A stretch of 14,188 nt of DNA from DASPXY01 sp038227745 (lineage in GTDB: Bacteria > Planctomycetota > Planctomycetia > Gemmatales > Gemmataceae): the NCBI GenBank assembly GCA_038227745.1, contig JBBRPS010000183.1, positions 1-14,188 of the forward strand, given 5' to 3'. The notes below the pieces were generated by a model. It saw only the letters and a list, made by a program, of their open reading frames with translations. It was not told where the DNA came from and did no database searches. Below are positions 6,116 to 13,279 of this stretch, piece after piece. A program made the position numbers and the translations under genes. Within the stretch, counting starts at the first letter, position 1; every line of letters starts with the position of its first letter.

Positions 6116-6204
6116 CGCTGACTCCTCCGCAACCGCGGTCCGAAAAAAGCGCCCGAACGCTCGTTATATTACTCCGGCAAGAAAGATCCGCACACAAGCC
6201 TGAA

Positions 6205-6232
6205 GCGCAAGCGAAGGACCCCTCGCTTGCGC
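6205..6232. repeat. Hairpin inside the repeat element
   Basis: GCGCAAGCGAAGG at 6205-6217 pairs with CCTCGCTTGCGC at 6221-6232, with one bulged A and a 3-base loop. The right arm is the start of the first 33-bp tandem repeat unit, so the left arm is in effect an inverted fragment of the same repeat. Confidence 0.7.
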
Positions 6233-6286
6233 GTCGGGCTGGTGTGGCCAGTCCCTCGCTTGCGCGTCGGGCTGGTGTGACCAGCT
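6221..6286. repeat. 33-bp tandem repeat, two copies
   Basis: Units 6221-6253 and 6254-6286 both begin CCTCGCTTGCGCGTCGGGCT and differ by a few bases at the end (TGGCCAGTC versus TGACCAGCT). A short third fragment (CGCGTCGG) follows at about 6289-6296 and runs straight into the right terminal inverted repeat. Because 33 is a multiple of three, the repeat encodes a repeating peptide in every frame, which explains the spurious open frames here. Confidence 0.85.
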
Positions 6287-6394
6287 TCCGCGTCGGAGTA
6301 ATATTATGCGCCCCGGGTGGCCTGTCAGGGTGTGCGAGGCGAGCGACTGATTCGGGCGGGTGGCTGAGAGGGCCTTTGGGGTAGGAAGAGGGCG

Positions 6395-6453
6395 GGCCGG
6401 CGGGGGAGAGGACCGCCGGCCGCCCCGTGCTATCTGCTTTGAAGATAGCACGG
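6395..6453 (-). terminator. Two consecutive hairpins downstream of the third Uma2 gene
   Basis: Reading the minus strand after the Uma2 stop at 6499, the first hairpin is an 11-base-pair perfect stem (6425-6435 with 6443-6453; CCGTGCTATCT/AGATAGCACGG, 7-base loop). The second is a 9-base-pair stem (6395-6403 with 6413-6421; GGCCGGCGG/CCGCCGGCC). Neither is followed by a T-run. The position 45 bases after the stop suits transcription termination or 3'-end protection. Confidence 0.5.
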
Positions 6454-6498
6454 AGGCGCCGGGGTTCCAGGGAAAAGTTGGGCGTTGATCGTGGCGTC

Positions 6499-7200
6499 CT
6501 ACTTCGCTCCGCCGCGGCGCGGCTTCCCACGGCGGGCGGCGGGCTTGTCCGCGGGGAGCGGCATGAGGTCGAACACCTGCTTGAGCGGCAGGGCGAGCCC
6601 CGGCAGGACATCGCCCCCGTCCAGCGTCTGCTCCTCGGTGAGGAGGCGCGCCTGGTCGGGGGAGGTAAAGACCTCCACGGTGCGTTTCTTGCGGTCCACG
6701 AACCAGACCAGGCGGACGCCTGTCAGGAAGTACTCCTTGAGCTTGCGCGCCATCTCCCCGGGAGTGTTCCCCTTGCTCAACACCTCGACGGCCAGGTCGG
6801 GCGCGAGGCCGGCAATCGGTTCGTCGGGCACCTTGCCGCGCACCGGCAACCGACCCCAGGCGATGAAGGACACGTCGGGGATCCGCACCAGGCCAGGCAT
6901 CAGGCGCATGGCGCCGTCGGCACCAGCCACGATGCCGAGGTCGTGCCTTCTAGCAAAGTCGCGGAGGATGCTCCCGAATTCTAGCCCCAGGACGGATTCG
7001 GGAAAGCCCATGATTTTCTCCACTAAAACGCCATCGACCAGCTCGAACAGCCGGCCGCTGCGCTCCTGAATCCGGACCACATCGTCCTCCGTGGCTTTCC
7101 CCGGCGGAGGGTTGAGGGGCACCCGGCGCGGGTCGATGCCGCCGAGTTCCTCCAGCAGTTCGGCGATCGACTTGAGATGGGGAATCGAGGTGCGAGGCAT
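6499..7200 (-). CDS. Uma2 family (DUF820) endonuclease-like protein, third copy
   Basis: A 233-residue Uma2 protein not closely related to the tandem pair: the sequences align only at family motifs, so it was not part of that duplication. The PD-(D/E)xK-type pattern is complete: E53 in LFELVDG, D109 in IPDVSF, E139 in DLAVEVLS and a lysine at 153 or 155 in ARKLKEY, followed by GVRLVWFVD. The first 50 residues are an N-terminal extension before the domain. The C-terminus ends in a basic, alanine- and glycine-rich tail (about 218-233) that could bind nucleic acid. AGAGGAA at 7207-7213 lies 6 bases before the ATG and supports this start. It is 105 bases downstream of the hydrolase gene on the same strand, with an inverted repeat between them. 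Confidence 0.9.
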   Translation of the reverse strand: MPRTSIPHLKSIAELLEELGGIDPRRVPLNPPPGKATEDDVVRIQERSGRLFELVDGVLVEKIMGFPESVLGLEFGSILRDFARRHDLGIVAGADGAMRLMPGLVRIPDVSFIAWGRLPVRGKVPDEPIAGLAPDLAVEVLSKGNTPGEMARKLKEYFLTGVRLVWFVDRKKRTVEVFTSPDQARLLTEEQTLDGGDVLPGLALPLKQVFDLMPLPADKPAARRGKPRRGGAK

Positions 7201-7240
7201 GTGCGGTTCCTCTGCGGTGAGCGCCGCCGGGGGCGAAACG

Positions 7241-7295
7241 GCGGTCGGGACTCGTTCCTGGAGCGTGGATTATCCCGACCGCCCGGAAAGCGGGC
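7241..7295 (-). terminator. Inverted repeats downstream of the hydrolase gene
   Basis: A perfect 10-base-pair pairing, GCGGTCGGGA (7241-7250) with TCCCGACCGC (7273-7282), has a 22-base loop. It abuts a small GCCCG/CGGGC hairpin (7281-7285 with 7291-7295) that begins 10 bases beyond the hydrolase stop. On the minus strand these follow the hydrolase gene and precede Uma2. They may terminate the hydrolase transcript, or the long-looped repeat could be a protein-binding site upstream of Uma2. There is no clear T-run. Confidence 0.4.
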
Positions 7296-7305
7296 AAGCC
7301 CAGCC

Positions 7306-9714
7306 TTATTTGCCTTTCAACTGCGCCAGCAGCCACCTGGCCACCTGGTCGGCCGGCGCCGGCTCGACGCCGACGGAGAACCGATCGCGCGCCCCGGCGG
7401 CCTGGTAGGCGGCCCGCGCCGGGGCGTAGGTTTCAGTCAGGGACTCCGCGCGGGCGCGCCGGTTCAGCCCGTCCACCATGCCCTCCAGTCGCACCGGCCG
7501 CGGGGCCAGCGCCGCCGCCACGTCGCTCAGATCACCGACCGTGAGGGCTCCCGGCACGATGGCGTCGTGAGGGACGTACAGGAACTGGCTTCGCAGGAGC
7601 GCCTGATATCCGCTCAACCCGCCGCGCGCGTACACCGCCCGGATCTCCGGCTCGTACAGCGCCCCGAACATCGCCAGCAGTCCGCCGAGCGGTTCCGCCT
7701 GCGCGGGTAGTTTCTCGGCGTCCAGCGGCACGGCCAGCGCCGCGCCTGCCGCGTTCGCCGACGCGAGGGAGTCGCCCCACAGCGCGATGCGCTTCGCATC
7801 GAGGTCGGGCCGGGCGCGCAGGGCCGTCAGCACCAGGCGCAGGTCGCGCAAGCGATCCCCCAGGAGCGTCCGGCCCAGCAGCCACTCCGACGCCGACAGG
7901 GACGTGTCCGTGCTGCTCCGGCCGCGCCCGCCGCGGGCGTACGTCTCCCCCGTGCCGCGCAGATCCGGGAGACAGACCGCCGTGCCGTCCTCGAGCAGCG
8001 CCGCGATTACGTCGGCGCGCTGTCGCAGCAGACCCGCCTTGCCCTCTTGCGCCACACCGACGACGACGGGCAGGCGTCCGCCCTTCGCCCCGGACGGCAT
8101 CAGCAGGACCGCCGGCACAGCGATATTGGGATCGTCGTTTTCCGGGTAGGTGAAGACGATGCGTTGCACGGTGACGTCGCCGACTTTCGTCACCTCGGGG
8201 CGGCCCGCCTGAGCGCCCGCGGGCCGGTCCACCTTGCCGAGCAGCTGCCCCCACTCCTGGCGCAGGCGTTCGGCTCGCTCCGCCGGCTTCAGCCTGGCCA
8301 GCCGTTTCCGGGCCGCGGCGGCGCGCTCGGCGCCCAGTTCCGCCGCCAACTCGTGCAGCGGCCGCGGCCTGGGCGCGGCGGCGGCCTCCGGCGTCAGGCA
8401 CAGCAGGTCCGCGGCGGGGTGCCGTTTCTGGTACTCCTTCGCCGGCTCCGGGATGCCGAGCCAGCGCTTCAGCGCCGGGTAGATGCCGCGGCGGTGGCTC
8501 GGGCCGATGTTGCTGCAGTGCGTGCTCTCCGGCGGCTTGCCCCTCACGCTGCCCTTGCCCGCCACCGCTGCCAGCCGGTCGCGGGCGCCGTACCCGTCAT
8601 AAATCTGTTCGAGCCGCTTCCAAACCGGGTCGTTCTCCCGGTCCCAGGCAAATTCGTGCGCATAGATCAGGCCGCGGGGCGCCACGGCGCCGACGATCAC
8701 CCAGGGCATGAACCCGTCGCGCGCCGACAGGCGCAGGCCCCGCGTCGATTCCCAGCTGCCGCCGCCGATGTAGTTGAACGTCTTCGCCGCGCCGGCAGGC
8801 AGCGGGTAGCGCGTCTCCGGCTGCGGACCACCGAAGTTGAACGGCACCGCGACCGCGATGCGCCGGTCCAGCGCCGCTGTCACCGCCACCGGGTCGCCGC
8901 CGCCCGCCACCGCGCCGAGCAGGACGATGCGCTCGCGGTCGATGCCCGGACGCGACAGCAGCAGATCGACGCCGCGCCTCAGGTCCCACACCATCCAGCC
9001 GATCAGGCTGTCGCCGATCACCTGCAACTGGTTGCCGACGTTGTAGCGGAAGTAGTAATCCTGCCGGTCGGGTTTGAACGGGTGCGGGTACTTGCTCTTG
9101 TCGGTGAACGGGTGCTGCCGCCGCTCGCCGTGGCCGAGCTGGTCCATCACCAGGACCATGCAGCCCAGGCGCGCCCACGTCATGCCCATGTCCTGTAGCT
9201 CGCCCTGCGTCCTGGGGTTGTGGTGGCTGTGGCAGATGAGGATCCCGGGCATGGATTTCGGCGGGTCGGCCGGCAGGTAGAGGTTCGCCGTCACGACCAG
9301 CCCGGGGCGACTCTCGAAGACGAGATTCTCGATCCGGTAACCTTCGCCCTGGAGCGTGCGCATGACGCGCACCTTGAGGTCGTTGGGAGGCGCCGGGAAT
9401 GTGCCCAGCGAATCGCGCAGGGCCTGGAGACGCCGGTCGCGGTAGCGCTCCCAGTCGGCCTTGCCCGCGAGACGCTGCCAGGTCTCGGTCTCACGGGCGT
9501 TGGCGACGTCGCGCCGCGCCCGGAGGTCGCGAGAAACCATCTGCGGCGCCTGTTTGGCCGTCTCGCCGTCCGGGGCGAAGACGCGGGCGTCCAGCGCCTG
9601 GAGTTTCGCCACCAGTCCTCCCCCGCCGTCCCCCTGACCGGCCACGGTGCGGAGTCCGCCCCCGCACGCGACCGCGAGCACGAGCACCGCCAGCCCGCTC
9701 GATCTGGTCCTCAT
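7306..9714 (-). CDS. Secreted tandem alpha/beta-hydrolase (acetyl xylan esterase-like)
   Basis: An 802-residue exported protein. Residues 1-26 form a signal peptide (MRTRSSGLAVLVLAVACGGG..VAG), and a possible lipobox-like cysteine at 17 deserves a check. The first alpha/beta-hydrolase domain (about 130-425) carries LYLPAD, PGILICHSHH, VMDQLGHGERR and GPSHRRGIYPALKRWLGI, resembling planctomycete acetyl xylan esterase-like proteins. Its nucleophile elbow reads GAVAGGG (267-273) with no serine. A second domain (about 515-800) has VPAVLLMP, LPDLRGTGE and a normal-looking elbow GDSLAS with S649, but no His is visible near the C-terminus (VGVEPAPADQVARWLL) where the catalytic His is expected. The first domain keeps a candidate His, H407. 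The ATG at 9712-9714 is chosen because the signal peptide begins there and a GGGGGGG run lies 8 bases upstream; a longer frame to 10035 overlaps trmJ. The gene follows trmJ by 40 bases. Confidence 0.85.
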   Translation of the reverse strand: MRTRSSGLAVLVLAVACGGGLRTVAGQGDGGGGLVAKLQALDARVFAPDGETAKQAPQMVSRDLRARRDVANARETETWQRLAGKADWERYRDRRLQALRDSLGTFPAPPNDLKVRVMRTLQGEGYRIENLVFESRPGLVVTANLYLPADPPKSMPGILICHSHHNPRTQGELQDMGMTWARLGCMVLVMDQLGHGERRQHPFTDKSKYPHPFKPDRQDYYFRYNVGNQLQVIGDSLIGWMVWDLRRGVDLLLSRPGIDRERIVLLGAVAGGGDPVAVTAALDRRIAVAVPFNFGGPQPETRYPLPAGAAKTFNYIGGGSWESTRGLRLSARDGFMPWVIVGAVAPRGLIYAHEFAWDRENDPVWKRLEQIYDGYGARDRLAAVAGKGSVRGKPPESTHCSNIGPSHRRGIYPALKRWLGIPEPAKEYQKRHPAADLLCLTPEAAAAPRPRPLHELAAELGAERAAAARKRLARLKPAERAERLRQEWGQLLGKVDRPAGAQAGRPEVTKVGDVTVQRIVFTYPENDDPNIAVPAVLLMPSGAKGGRLPVVVGVAQEGKAGLLRQRADVIAALLEDGTAVCLPDLRGTGETYARGGRGRSSTDTSLSASEWLLGRTLLGDRLRDLRLVLTALRARPDLDAKRIALWGDSLASANAAGAALAVPLDAEKLPAQAEPLGGLLAMFGALYEPEIRAVYARGGLSGYQALLRSQFLYVPHDAIVPGALTVGDLSDVAAALAPRPVRLEGMVDGLNRRARAESLTETYAPARAAYQAAGARDRFSVGVEPAPADQVARWLLAQLKGK

Positions 9715-9754
9715 TGTCTTGTCCCCCCCTTTGCGAATCGAGTGTGTCGTGAAC

Positions 9755-10507
9755 CTACGCTTCTTCGCCGGCGGCGCCCCCGTGCGCGGCGAACCAGCGG
9801 AGCTGTCGGGCCAGGCCGAGCAGCAGCCGCACTTCCATGTCCGTCGGCCGGGCGCGGCCGAGCAGGTGCCGCAGCCCGTGCATAAGGGCCTCCGCCTTCG
9901 GGCCGTACAGGAAATGCACCGCCTCCAGCGCCTTGCGCAGACGGTCGAACATGTGCTCCTGAGCCGCGAAGCTCGCGGGCGGCTGCGGCGACTTCGGCAC
10001 CTCCGTCCGGGCCAGCCAGGCGCGGCGCAACTCATAAAGGCAGATCGCCACCGCCTGCGCGAGGTTGAGGGCGGGATGCGCCTCCTCCGTGGGAATGTGG
10101 ATGAGGTGGTGGCAGCGCGTGACCTCGTCGTTGCTCAGGCCACTCGGCTCCGGCCCGAACACCAGCGCCACCGGCCCATGCGCCAGCGCCGGCAGCAGGT
10201 GCGGCAGGATCTCCTCGGGCGTGCCCAGCGACTGGCGGCGGAACAGGCCCCCGGTGCGTGCGGAAGTGCCGGCGACCACCCGGCAGTCGGCCACCGCCGC
10301 AGCGAGGTCCGGCACGACGCGCGCCCGGTCGAGGATGTCCTCGGCGTGGGTGGCGAGGAGCCGGCCGCGCGGGTCATCCACCGCGGCCTCCGGCGCCACC
10401 AGGACAAGATCCTCCAGGCCCAGGTTGCGCATCACGCGCGCCGCGGCGCCGATGTTGGCGGCGATCCGCGTGCCGATCAGCACGACGCGGCAGTTCGAGA
10501 GAGACAT
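9755..10507 (-). CDS. trmJ: TrmJ-type tRNA (cytidine/uridine-2'-O-)-methyltransferase
   Basis: A 250-residue SPOUT-superfamily methyltransferase that uses S-adenosylmethionine; TrmJ methylates the ribose of tRNA position 32. The three SPOUT motifs are present: motif 1 NIGAAARVMRNLG (18-30), motif 2 FGPEPSGLSN (117-126), and motif 3 around IPTEEAHPALNLAQAV (138-153) with N148. VVAGTSARTG (78-86) matches the TrmJ GTSAR segment. The overall length and the helical C-terminal tail (about 180-245) match E. coli TrmJ (246 residues) rather than TrmH, so I favour TrmJ; the exact tRNA specificity is inferred. The start is the ATG at 10505-10507, with only a weak AGGA upstream. It precedes the hydrolase gene by 40 bases, probably in one transcript. 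Confidence 0.88.
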   Translation of the reverse strand: MSLSNCRVVLIGTRIAANIGAAARVMRNLGLEDLVLVAPEAAVDDPRGRLLATHAEDILDRARVVPDLAAAVADCRVVAGTSARTGGLFRRQSLGTPEEILPHLLPALAHGPVALVFGPEPSGLSNDEVTRCHHLIHIPTEEAHPALNLAQAVAICLYELRRAWLARTEVPKSPQPPASFAAQEHMFDRLRKALEAVHFLYGPKAEALMHGLRHLLGRARPTDMEVRLLLGLARQLRWFAAHGGAAGEEA

Positions 10508-10537
10508 GGTCGCGGTCCTACTCGGCCGCGGTTTCGG

Positions 10538-10595
10538 CGTGGGTCATGACTCCGATCCTGAAATCGAATTGTCACGATAGGAGGCCTGACCCACG
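10538..10595. repeat. 9-bp inverted repeat between the aas-like gene and trmJ
   Basis: CGTGGGTCA (10538-10546) is the exact reverse complement of TGACCCACG (10587-10595), with a 40-base loop. It fills most of the 99-bp gap between the aas-like stop and the trmJ start. It could be an operator upstream of trmJ or a loose terminator after the aas-like gene; nothing in the sequence decides this. Confidence 0.4.
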
Positions 10596-10606
10596 ACCTG
10601 AGACGC

Positions 10607-12994
10607 CTATGCCCGGGCGCGTTCCAGCGCCAGCTCCTTGACCCTCTTCAGGTCCACCTTCCCCGTGCCCAGCAGCGGCAGCTCCGGGACCAGGAAGAAG
10701 TCGCGCTCGCGCGGCAGCCACAGGTTCGGCAGCCCTCGGCCGCTCAATTGCCGCCATACCTCGCGCACCTCCAACCCGTTCAAGGCCACGTGCAGCACCA
10801 CCAACCGCTCCCCCTTGCTGTCGTCCGGCACGGCCGTCACCACGAACATCCGCTCCGTCACCTTCACGATCTCGTGCAACTGGTCCTCGATCTTCTGGTG
10901 CGGCACCATCTCGCCGCCGATCTTGCTGAAGCGCGACAGGCGGTCGGTGATCGTCAAGAAGCCGTCCTCGTCGTACCTGGCGATGTCGCCGGTCACGTAC
11001 CAGCCATCGCGGATTACCTCGCGCGTCAGCTCCGGCTGCCCGAGGTAGCCCGCCATCACGTTCGCCCCGTAGATCAGCAGCAGTCCCTCCTGCCCCGGCG
11101 GCAGCGGCTCGAATGTCTCCGGGTTGACGATCCGCGCCGCCACGCCCGGGACCGGCTGGCCAATCGTCCCCGGCTTGTTGCCCACCTGGCGCACGTCCTG
11201 CTGTTCCCAGTCCGACACGTTCGTGCTCACCACCGGCGACAGCTCCGTGCAGCCATAGCCCTCCAGCGGCAGCACGCCGAAGCGCTCCTTGAACTCCTGC
11301 GCCAGCGACTGCGGCAGCTTCTCCGCCCCGCATACCAGCAGCCGCAGCGTGCGGAAGTCGTCCGACTCGCAGCGGCGCCGACAGAAGCGCAGGAACGTCG
11401 GCGTCGTCAGGAAGATGGTACACCGATGCTGCCGGCACAGCTCGCCGATCTCCTTGGCCTGGCGCGGATCGACGTGGTACACCACCGACGCCCCAACCTG
11501 CAGCGGTACCCACAGCGTCACCGTGTAGCCGAAGCTGTGGAAGAACGGCAGCACCCCCAACGCCCGGTCCCGCGGCCGCAGGGCGATCGCCTGGATCATC
11601 GACTCGGCGTTGGCCGCGATGTTGCCGTGCGTCAGCATCACCCCCTTGGGTTCGCCCGTGCTGCCGCTCGAAAAGATCACCGTCGCCAGGTCCTCGACCC
11701 CGTGCTTGCCCAGGCCGAGGAGCCACCGCTCCTGGACGAAGCCGGGCAGCAGCAGCACGCCCAGCAGGGCGCGGAGGCGCCGCCAGCGCGTGAAACCGGG
11801 GCGGTACTGCTCCAGGTGGACCAGCTCGACGCCCGGCCCCGGGTCGAGGCCCATCCGCGCCGTGAACCGCTGCGAGGTCAGCACGTGCCGGATGCCGCAC
11901 TGCCGGATGGCCGACCGGCTGCTCTCCGGCGAGGACGTGTAGTTGAGGTTGACCGAGACCTTCCCCATCAGGGCCAGGGCGATGTTCGTGATGCCGCCGC
12001 CGGCGCTGGTCGGCAGCCAGACGCCGACCATCTTCTCGTCGCCCAGCACGGGGCGCAGGAGACGCGCCATGATCTTGGCGGCCACCAGCACCTCGCCGTA
12101 ACGGAACTTCTGCTTGGCCGGGTTGCTGGCGTCGAAGAAGCAGGGGCGGAAGGGGTGGCGGACGGCGGTACGCACGAACTGCCGGTGGACCGGGCGGCGC
12201 TGGTCGGCGCGGCGGACCGAGCAGTCGGCGGACAGCTTCTGGATCGCCTCGCGCACCTCGACGGCGGTGGCGGTCGGCGGCAGCGGCTTGCCGAAGGCGA
12301 TGCTGATCGGATAGGGGAGGCAGTTGGGCAGCTTCCAGAAGAAGCGGCCGCGCTCGTAACTGAACACGCTGCCCCAGACGTTGTCGAGGCACACGGGGAC
12401 GATCGGCGCCGGGCAGCGCTTGACGATCTGCTCGAAGCCGCGGTGGAACGGCAGCAGGAACCCGGTCCGCGTGATGCAGCCCTCGGCGAAAATGCAGATG
12501 ACCTCGCCCTGCGCCAGGGCGTCGCTGGCGTTGCGCAGCGACTGGAGGATGGCGCGCGGCCCGGAGGTGGGATCGACGGGGATGACGTTGGCCAGGCGCA
12601 GAACGTATTTCACCAGGGGGATGCGCAGGTACGGCGCCCAGACGAGGAAGCGGAGGCGACGCTTCTGAGAGGCCAGCAGCAGTATCGAGTCGATGTGGCT
12701 GACGTGGTTGCAGACGAGCAGCGCGGGGCCGGTCGCGGGCAGGTTCTCCAGACCGTGGACGCGCAGGCGGTAAATGGTGTGCCGCAGGATCCACAGCGGC
12801 AGCCGAATGATCAGCCGGTAGCGCAGCAGGTACGCCGCGACGAGCAGCACCACGCCCGCGGCCGCGAAGGCCCACCAGGGGACCTCGTCGAGGACCTCGA
12901 GCCAGGCGAAACAGGCGGTCGCGGGTGACGACAACAAGACAAAACCCCCAGGACGATCGGCCGCGCGGCGATAGTAGCCGCTAACACAGCGCAC
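10607..12994 (-). CDS. aas: Aas-like fusion: PlsC acyltransferase plus acyl-activating enzyme
   Basis: A bifunctional membrane-associated protein with the domain order of E. coli Aas, which activates fatty acids and reacylates lysophospholipids. Numbering is from the GTG at 12992-12994 (795 residues). A transmembrane segment lies at about 40-57 (WWAFAAAGVVLLVAAYLL). The PlsC domain follows, with NHVSHID (96-102) as the NHxxxxD motif and FAEGCITR (169-176) where most family members have FPEGTRS. The AMP-forming ligase has the P-loop-like SSGSTGEPKG (442-451), PFFHSFG (483-489), GYGCTE (579-584), WYVTGD (665-670) and a C-terminal LLGTGKVDLK with the probable catalytic K779. There is no ATG in the first 300 codons. 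The GTG has AGG 4 bases upstream; a TTG at 13021 would add 9 residues, and a TTG 19 codons further in (after GGGGG) is another option. No acyl-carrier domain is fused. It is divergent from gmd. Confidence 0.88.
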   Translation of the reverse strand: MRCVSGYYRRAADRPGGFVLLSSPATACFAWLEVLDEVPWWAFAAAGVVLLVAAYLLRYRLIIRLPLWILRHTIYRLRVHGLENLPATGPALLVCNHVSHIDSILLLASQKRRLRFLVWAPYLRIPLVKYVLRLANVIPVDPTSGPRAILQSLRNASDALAQGEVICIFAEGCITRTGFLLPFHRGFEQIVKRCPAPIVPVCLDNVWGSVFSYERGRFFWKLPNCLPYPISIAFGKPLPPTATAVEVREAIQKLSADCSVRRADQRRPVHRQFVRTAVRHPFRPCFFDASNPAKQKFRYGEVLVAAKIMARLLRPVLGDEKMVGVWLPTSAGGGITNIALALMGKVSVNLNYTSSPESSRSAIRQCGIRHVLTSQRFTARMGLDPGPGVELVHLEQYRPGFTRWRRLRALLGVLLLPGFVQERWLLGLGKHGVEDLATVIFSSGSTGEPKGVMLTHGNIAANAESMIQAIALRPRDRALGVLPFFHSFGYTVTLWVPLQVGASVVYHVDPRQAKEIGELCRQHRCTIFLTTPTFLRFCRRRCESDDFRTLRLLVCGAEKLPQSLAQEFKERFGVLPLEGYGCTELSPVVSTNVSDWEQQDVRQVGNKPGTIGQPVPGVAARIVNPETFEPLPPGQEGLLLIYGANVMAGYLGQPELTREVIRDGWYVTGDIARYDEDGFLTITDRLSRFSKIGGEMVPHQKIEDQLHEIVKVTERMFVVTAVPDDSKGERLVVLHVALNGLEVREVWRQLSGRGLPNLWLPRERDFFLVPELPLLGTGKVDLKRVKELALERARA

Positions 12995-13027
12995 ATTACC
13001 TGCCTTGCCACGGGGCGTCAAGCGAGA

Positions 13028-13048
13028 GGAGTCAGGAGTCAGGAGTCA
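13028..13048. repeat. GGAGTCA tandem repeat, three perfect copies
   Basis: Three exact GGAGTCA units (13028-13034, 13035-13041, 13042-13048), followed by a degenerate GGAATCC. They lie just upstream of the possible TTG start of the aas-like gene. The word family (GTCAG) is shared with the accD-kinase inverted repeat, which hints at related dispersed repeats. Confidence 0.85.
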
Positions 13049-13100
13049 GGAATCCGGGAAGCGGCCGACAGACCGCGGTCCGGGGCTGCCGCTTCTGAAC

Positions 13101-13130
13101 TTGACCGTTCGGCCCGCCTTCTGCTATACC
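13101..13130 (+). promoter_or_regulatory. Sigma70-like promoter candidate for gmd
   Basis: TTGACC at 13101-13106 (5 of 6 to the -35 consensus) and TATACC at 13125-13130 (4 of 6 to the -10) have an 18-base spacer. It would give a 5' leader of roughly 140 bases before the gmd start at 13280. No other convincing promoter is seen in this gap. Confidence 0.45.
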
Positions 13131-13279
13131 CTGCACCGGCACGGCGCGCTGCCCCCACAGTTGCACATCTTCAGACCCCCACGCCAGGCGCCGCCGTTCG
13201 CTGTGTGCTCGGCCCCTGGACGGAGGGCGGGCACGGCCCACGAAGTTCTTCCAAGGACACACGACGTCAAGGAGTGACC

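Larger units (their letters stand above)
6166..6304. mobile_element. 139-bp MITE-like element with 11-bp terminal inverted repeats
   Basis: ATATTACTCCG at 6166-6176 and its exact reverse complement CGGAGTAATAT at 6294-6304 bound a GC-rich interior that contains a hairpin and a 33-bp tandem repeat. It has no coding capacity for a transposase. AT-rich TTAT words lie at both outer edges (6164-6167 and 6304-6307), but their registers differ by one base, so a target-site duplication is not secure. The interior reads in translation as SLALQAC / TPARRASEG-type peptides. I recall these as a recurrent repeat of Gemmataceae genomes, which would fit a dispersed non-autonomous element; this is recollection, not a search. 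Confidence 0.55.
6116..6498. other. Non-coding interval with repeat element and hairpins
   Basis: A 383-bp gap between the third Uma2 gene and the DUF1080 gene. It holds the DUF1080 ribosome-binding site, a 139-bp element with terminal inverted repeats (6166-6304) and two GC-rich hairpins (6395-6453). The open frames that cross it are arginine- and alanine-rich translations of repeat DNA without ribosome-binding sites, and I do not call any gene here. Confidence 0.7.
12995..13279. other. Divergent intergenic region between the aas-like gene and gmd
   Basis: About 285 bp containing a triple 7-base tandem repeat near the aas-like start, a sigma70-like promoter pointing at gmd and the gmd ribosome-binding site. 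The short open frames that cross it have no credible starts and are not called. Confidence 0.6.

Noticed and set aside
6143..6161. Possible intrinsic terminator on the minus strand upstream of DUF1080 (AGCG/CGCT stem followed by six T)
   Set aside because: The stem is only 4 base pairs and lies just before a gene start rather than after a stop; too weak to call.
6164..6451. Small minus-strand frame made of repeated QPDAQARD-type peptides
   Set aside because: It is a translation of the 33-bp tandem repeat, which stays open because the unit is a multiple of three; there is no ribosome-binding site.
4788..6611. A 607-codon minus-strand open frame covering the ClpP-like gene and beyond
   Set aside because: Only its last 170 codons look like a protein. 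The rest runs out of frame through the DUF1080 gene and the repeat element, and is low-complexity Arg/Gly/Ala sequence typical of high-GC shadow frames.
8047..9198. A 383-codon plus-strand open frame opposite the hydrolase gene
   Set aside because: Shadow of the minus-strand hydrolase, without motifs or a ribosome-binding site.
10748..12928. A 726-codon plus-strand open frame opposite the aas-like gene
   Set aside because: Its composition (His, Arg, Gln, Val-rich with no recognisable motif) is that of an antisense shadow; the opposite strand encodes clear PlsC and AMP-ligase motifs throughout.
13022..13060. The GGAGTCA repeats as a CRISPR or integrative attachment site
   Set aside because: Units are 7 bases and directly abutting with no spacers, and there is no integrase or cas gene in the window.
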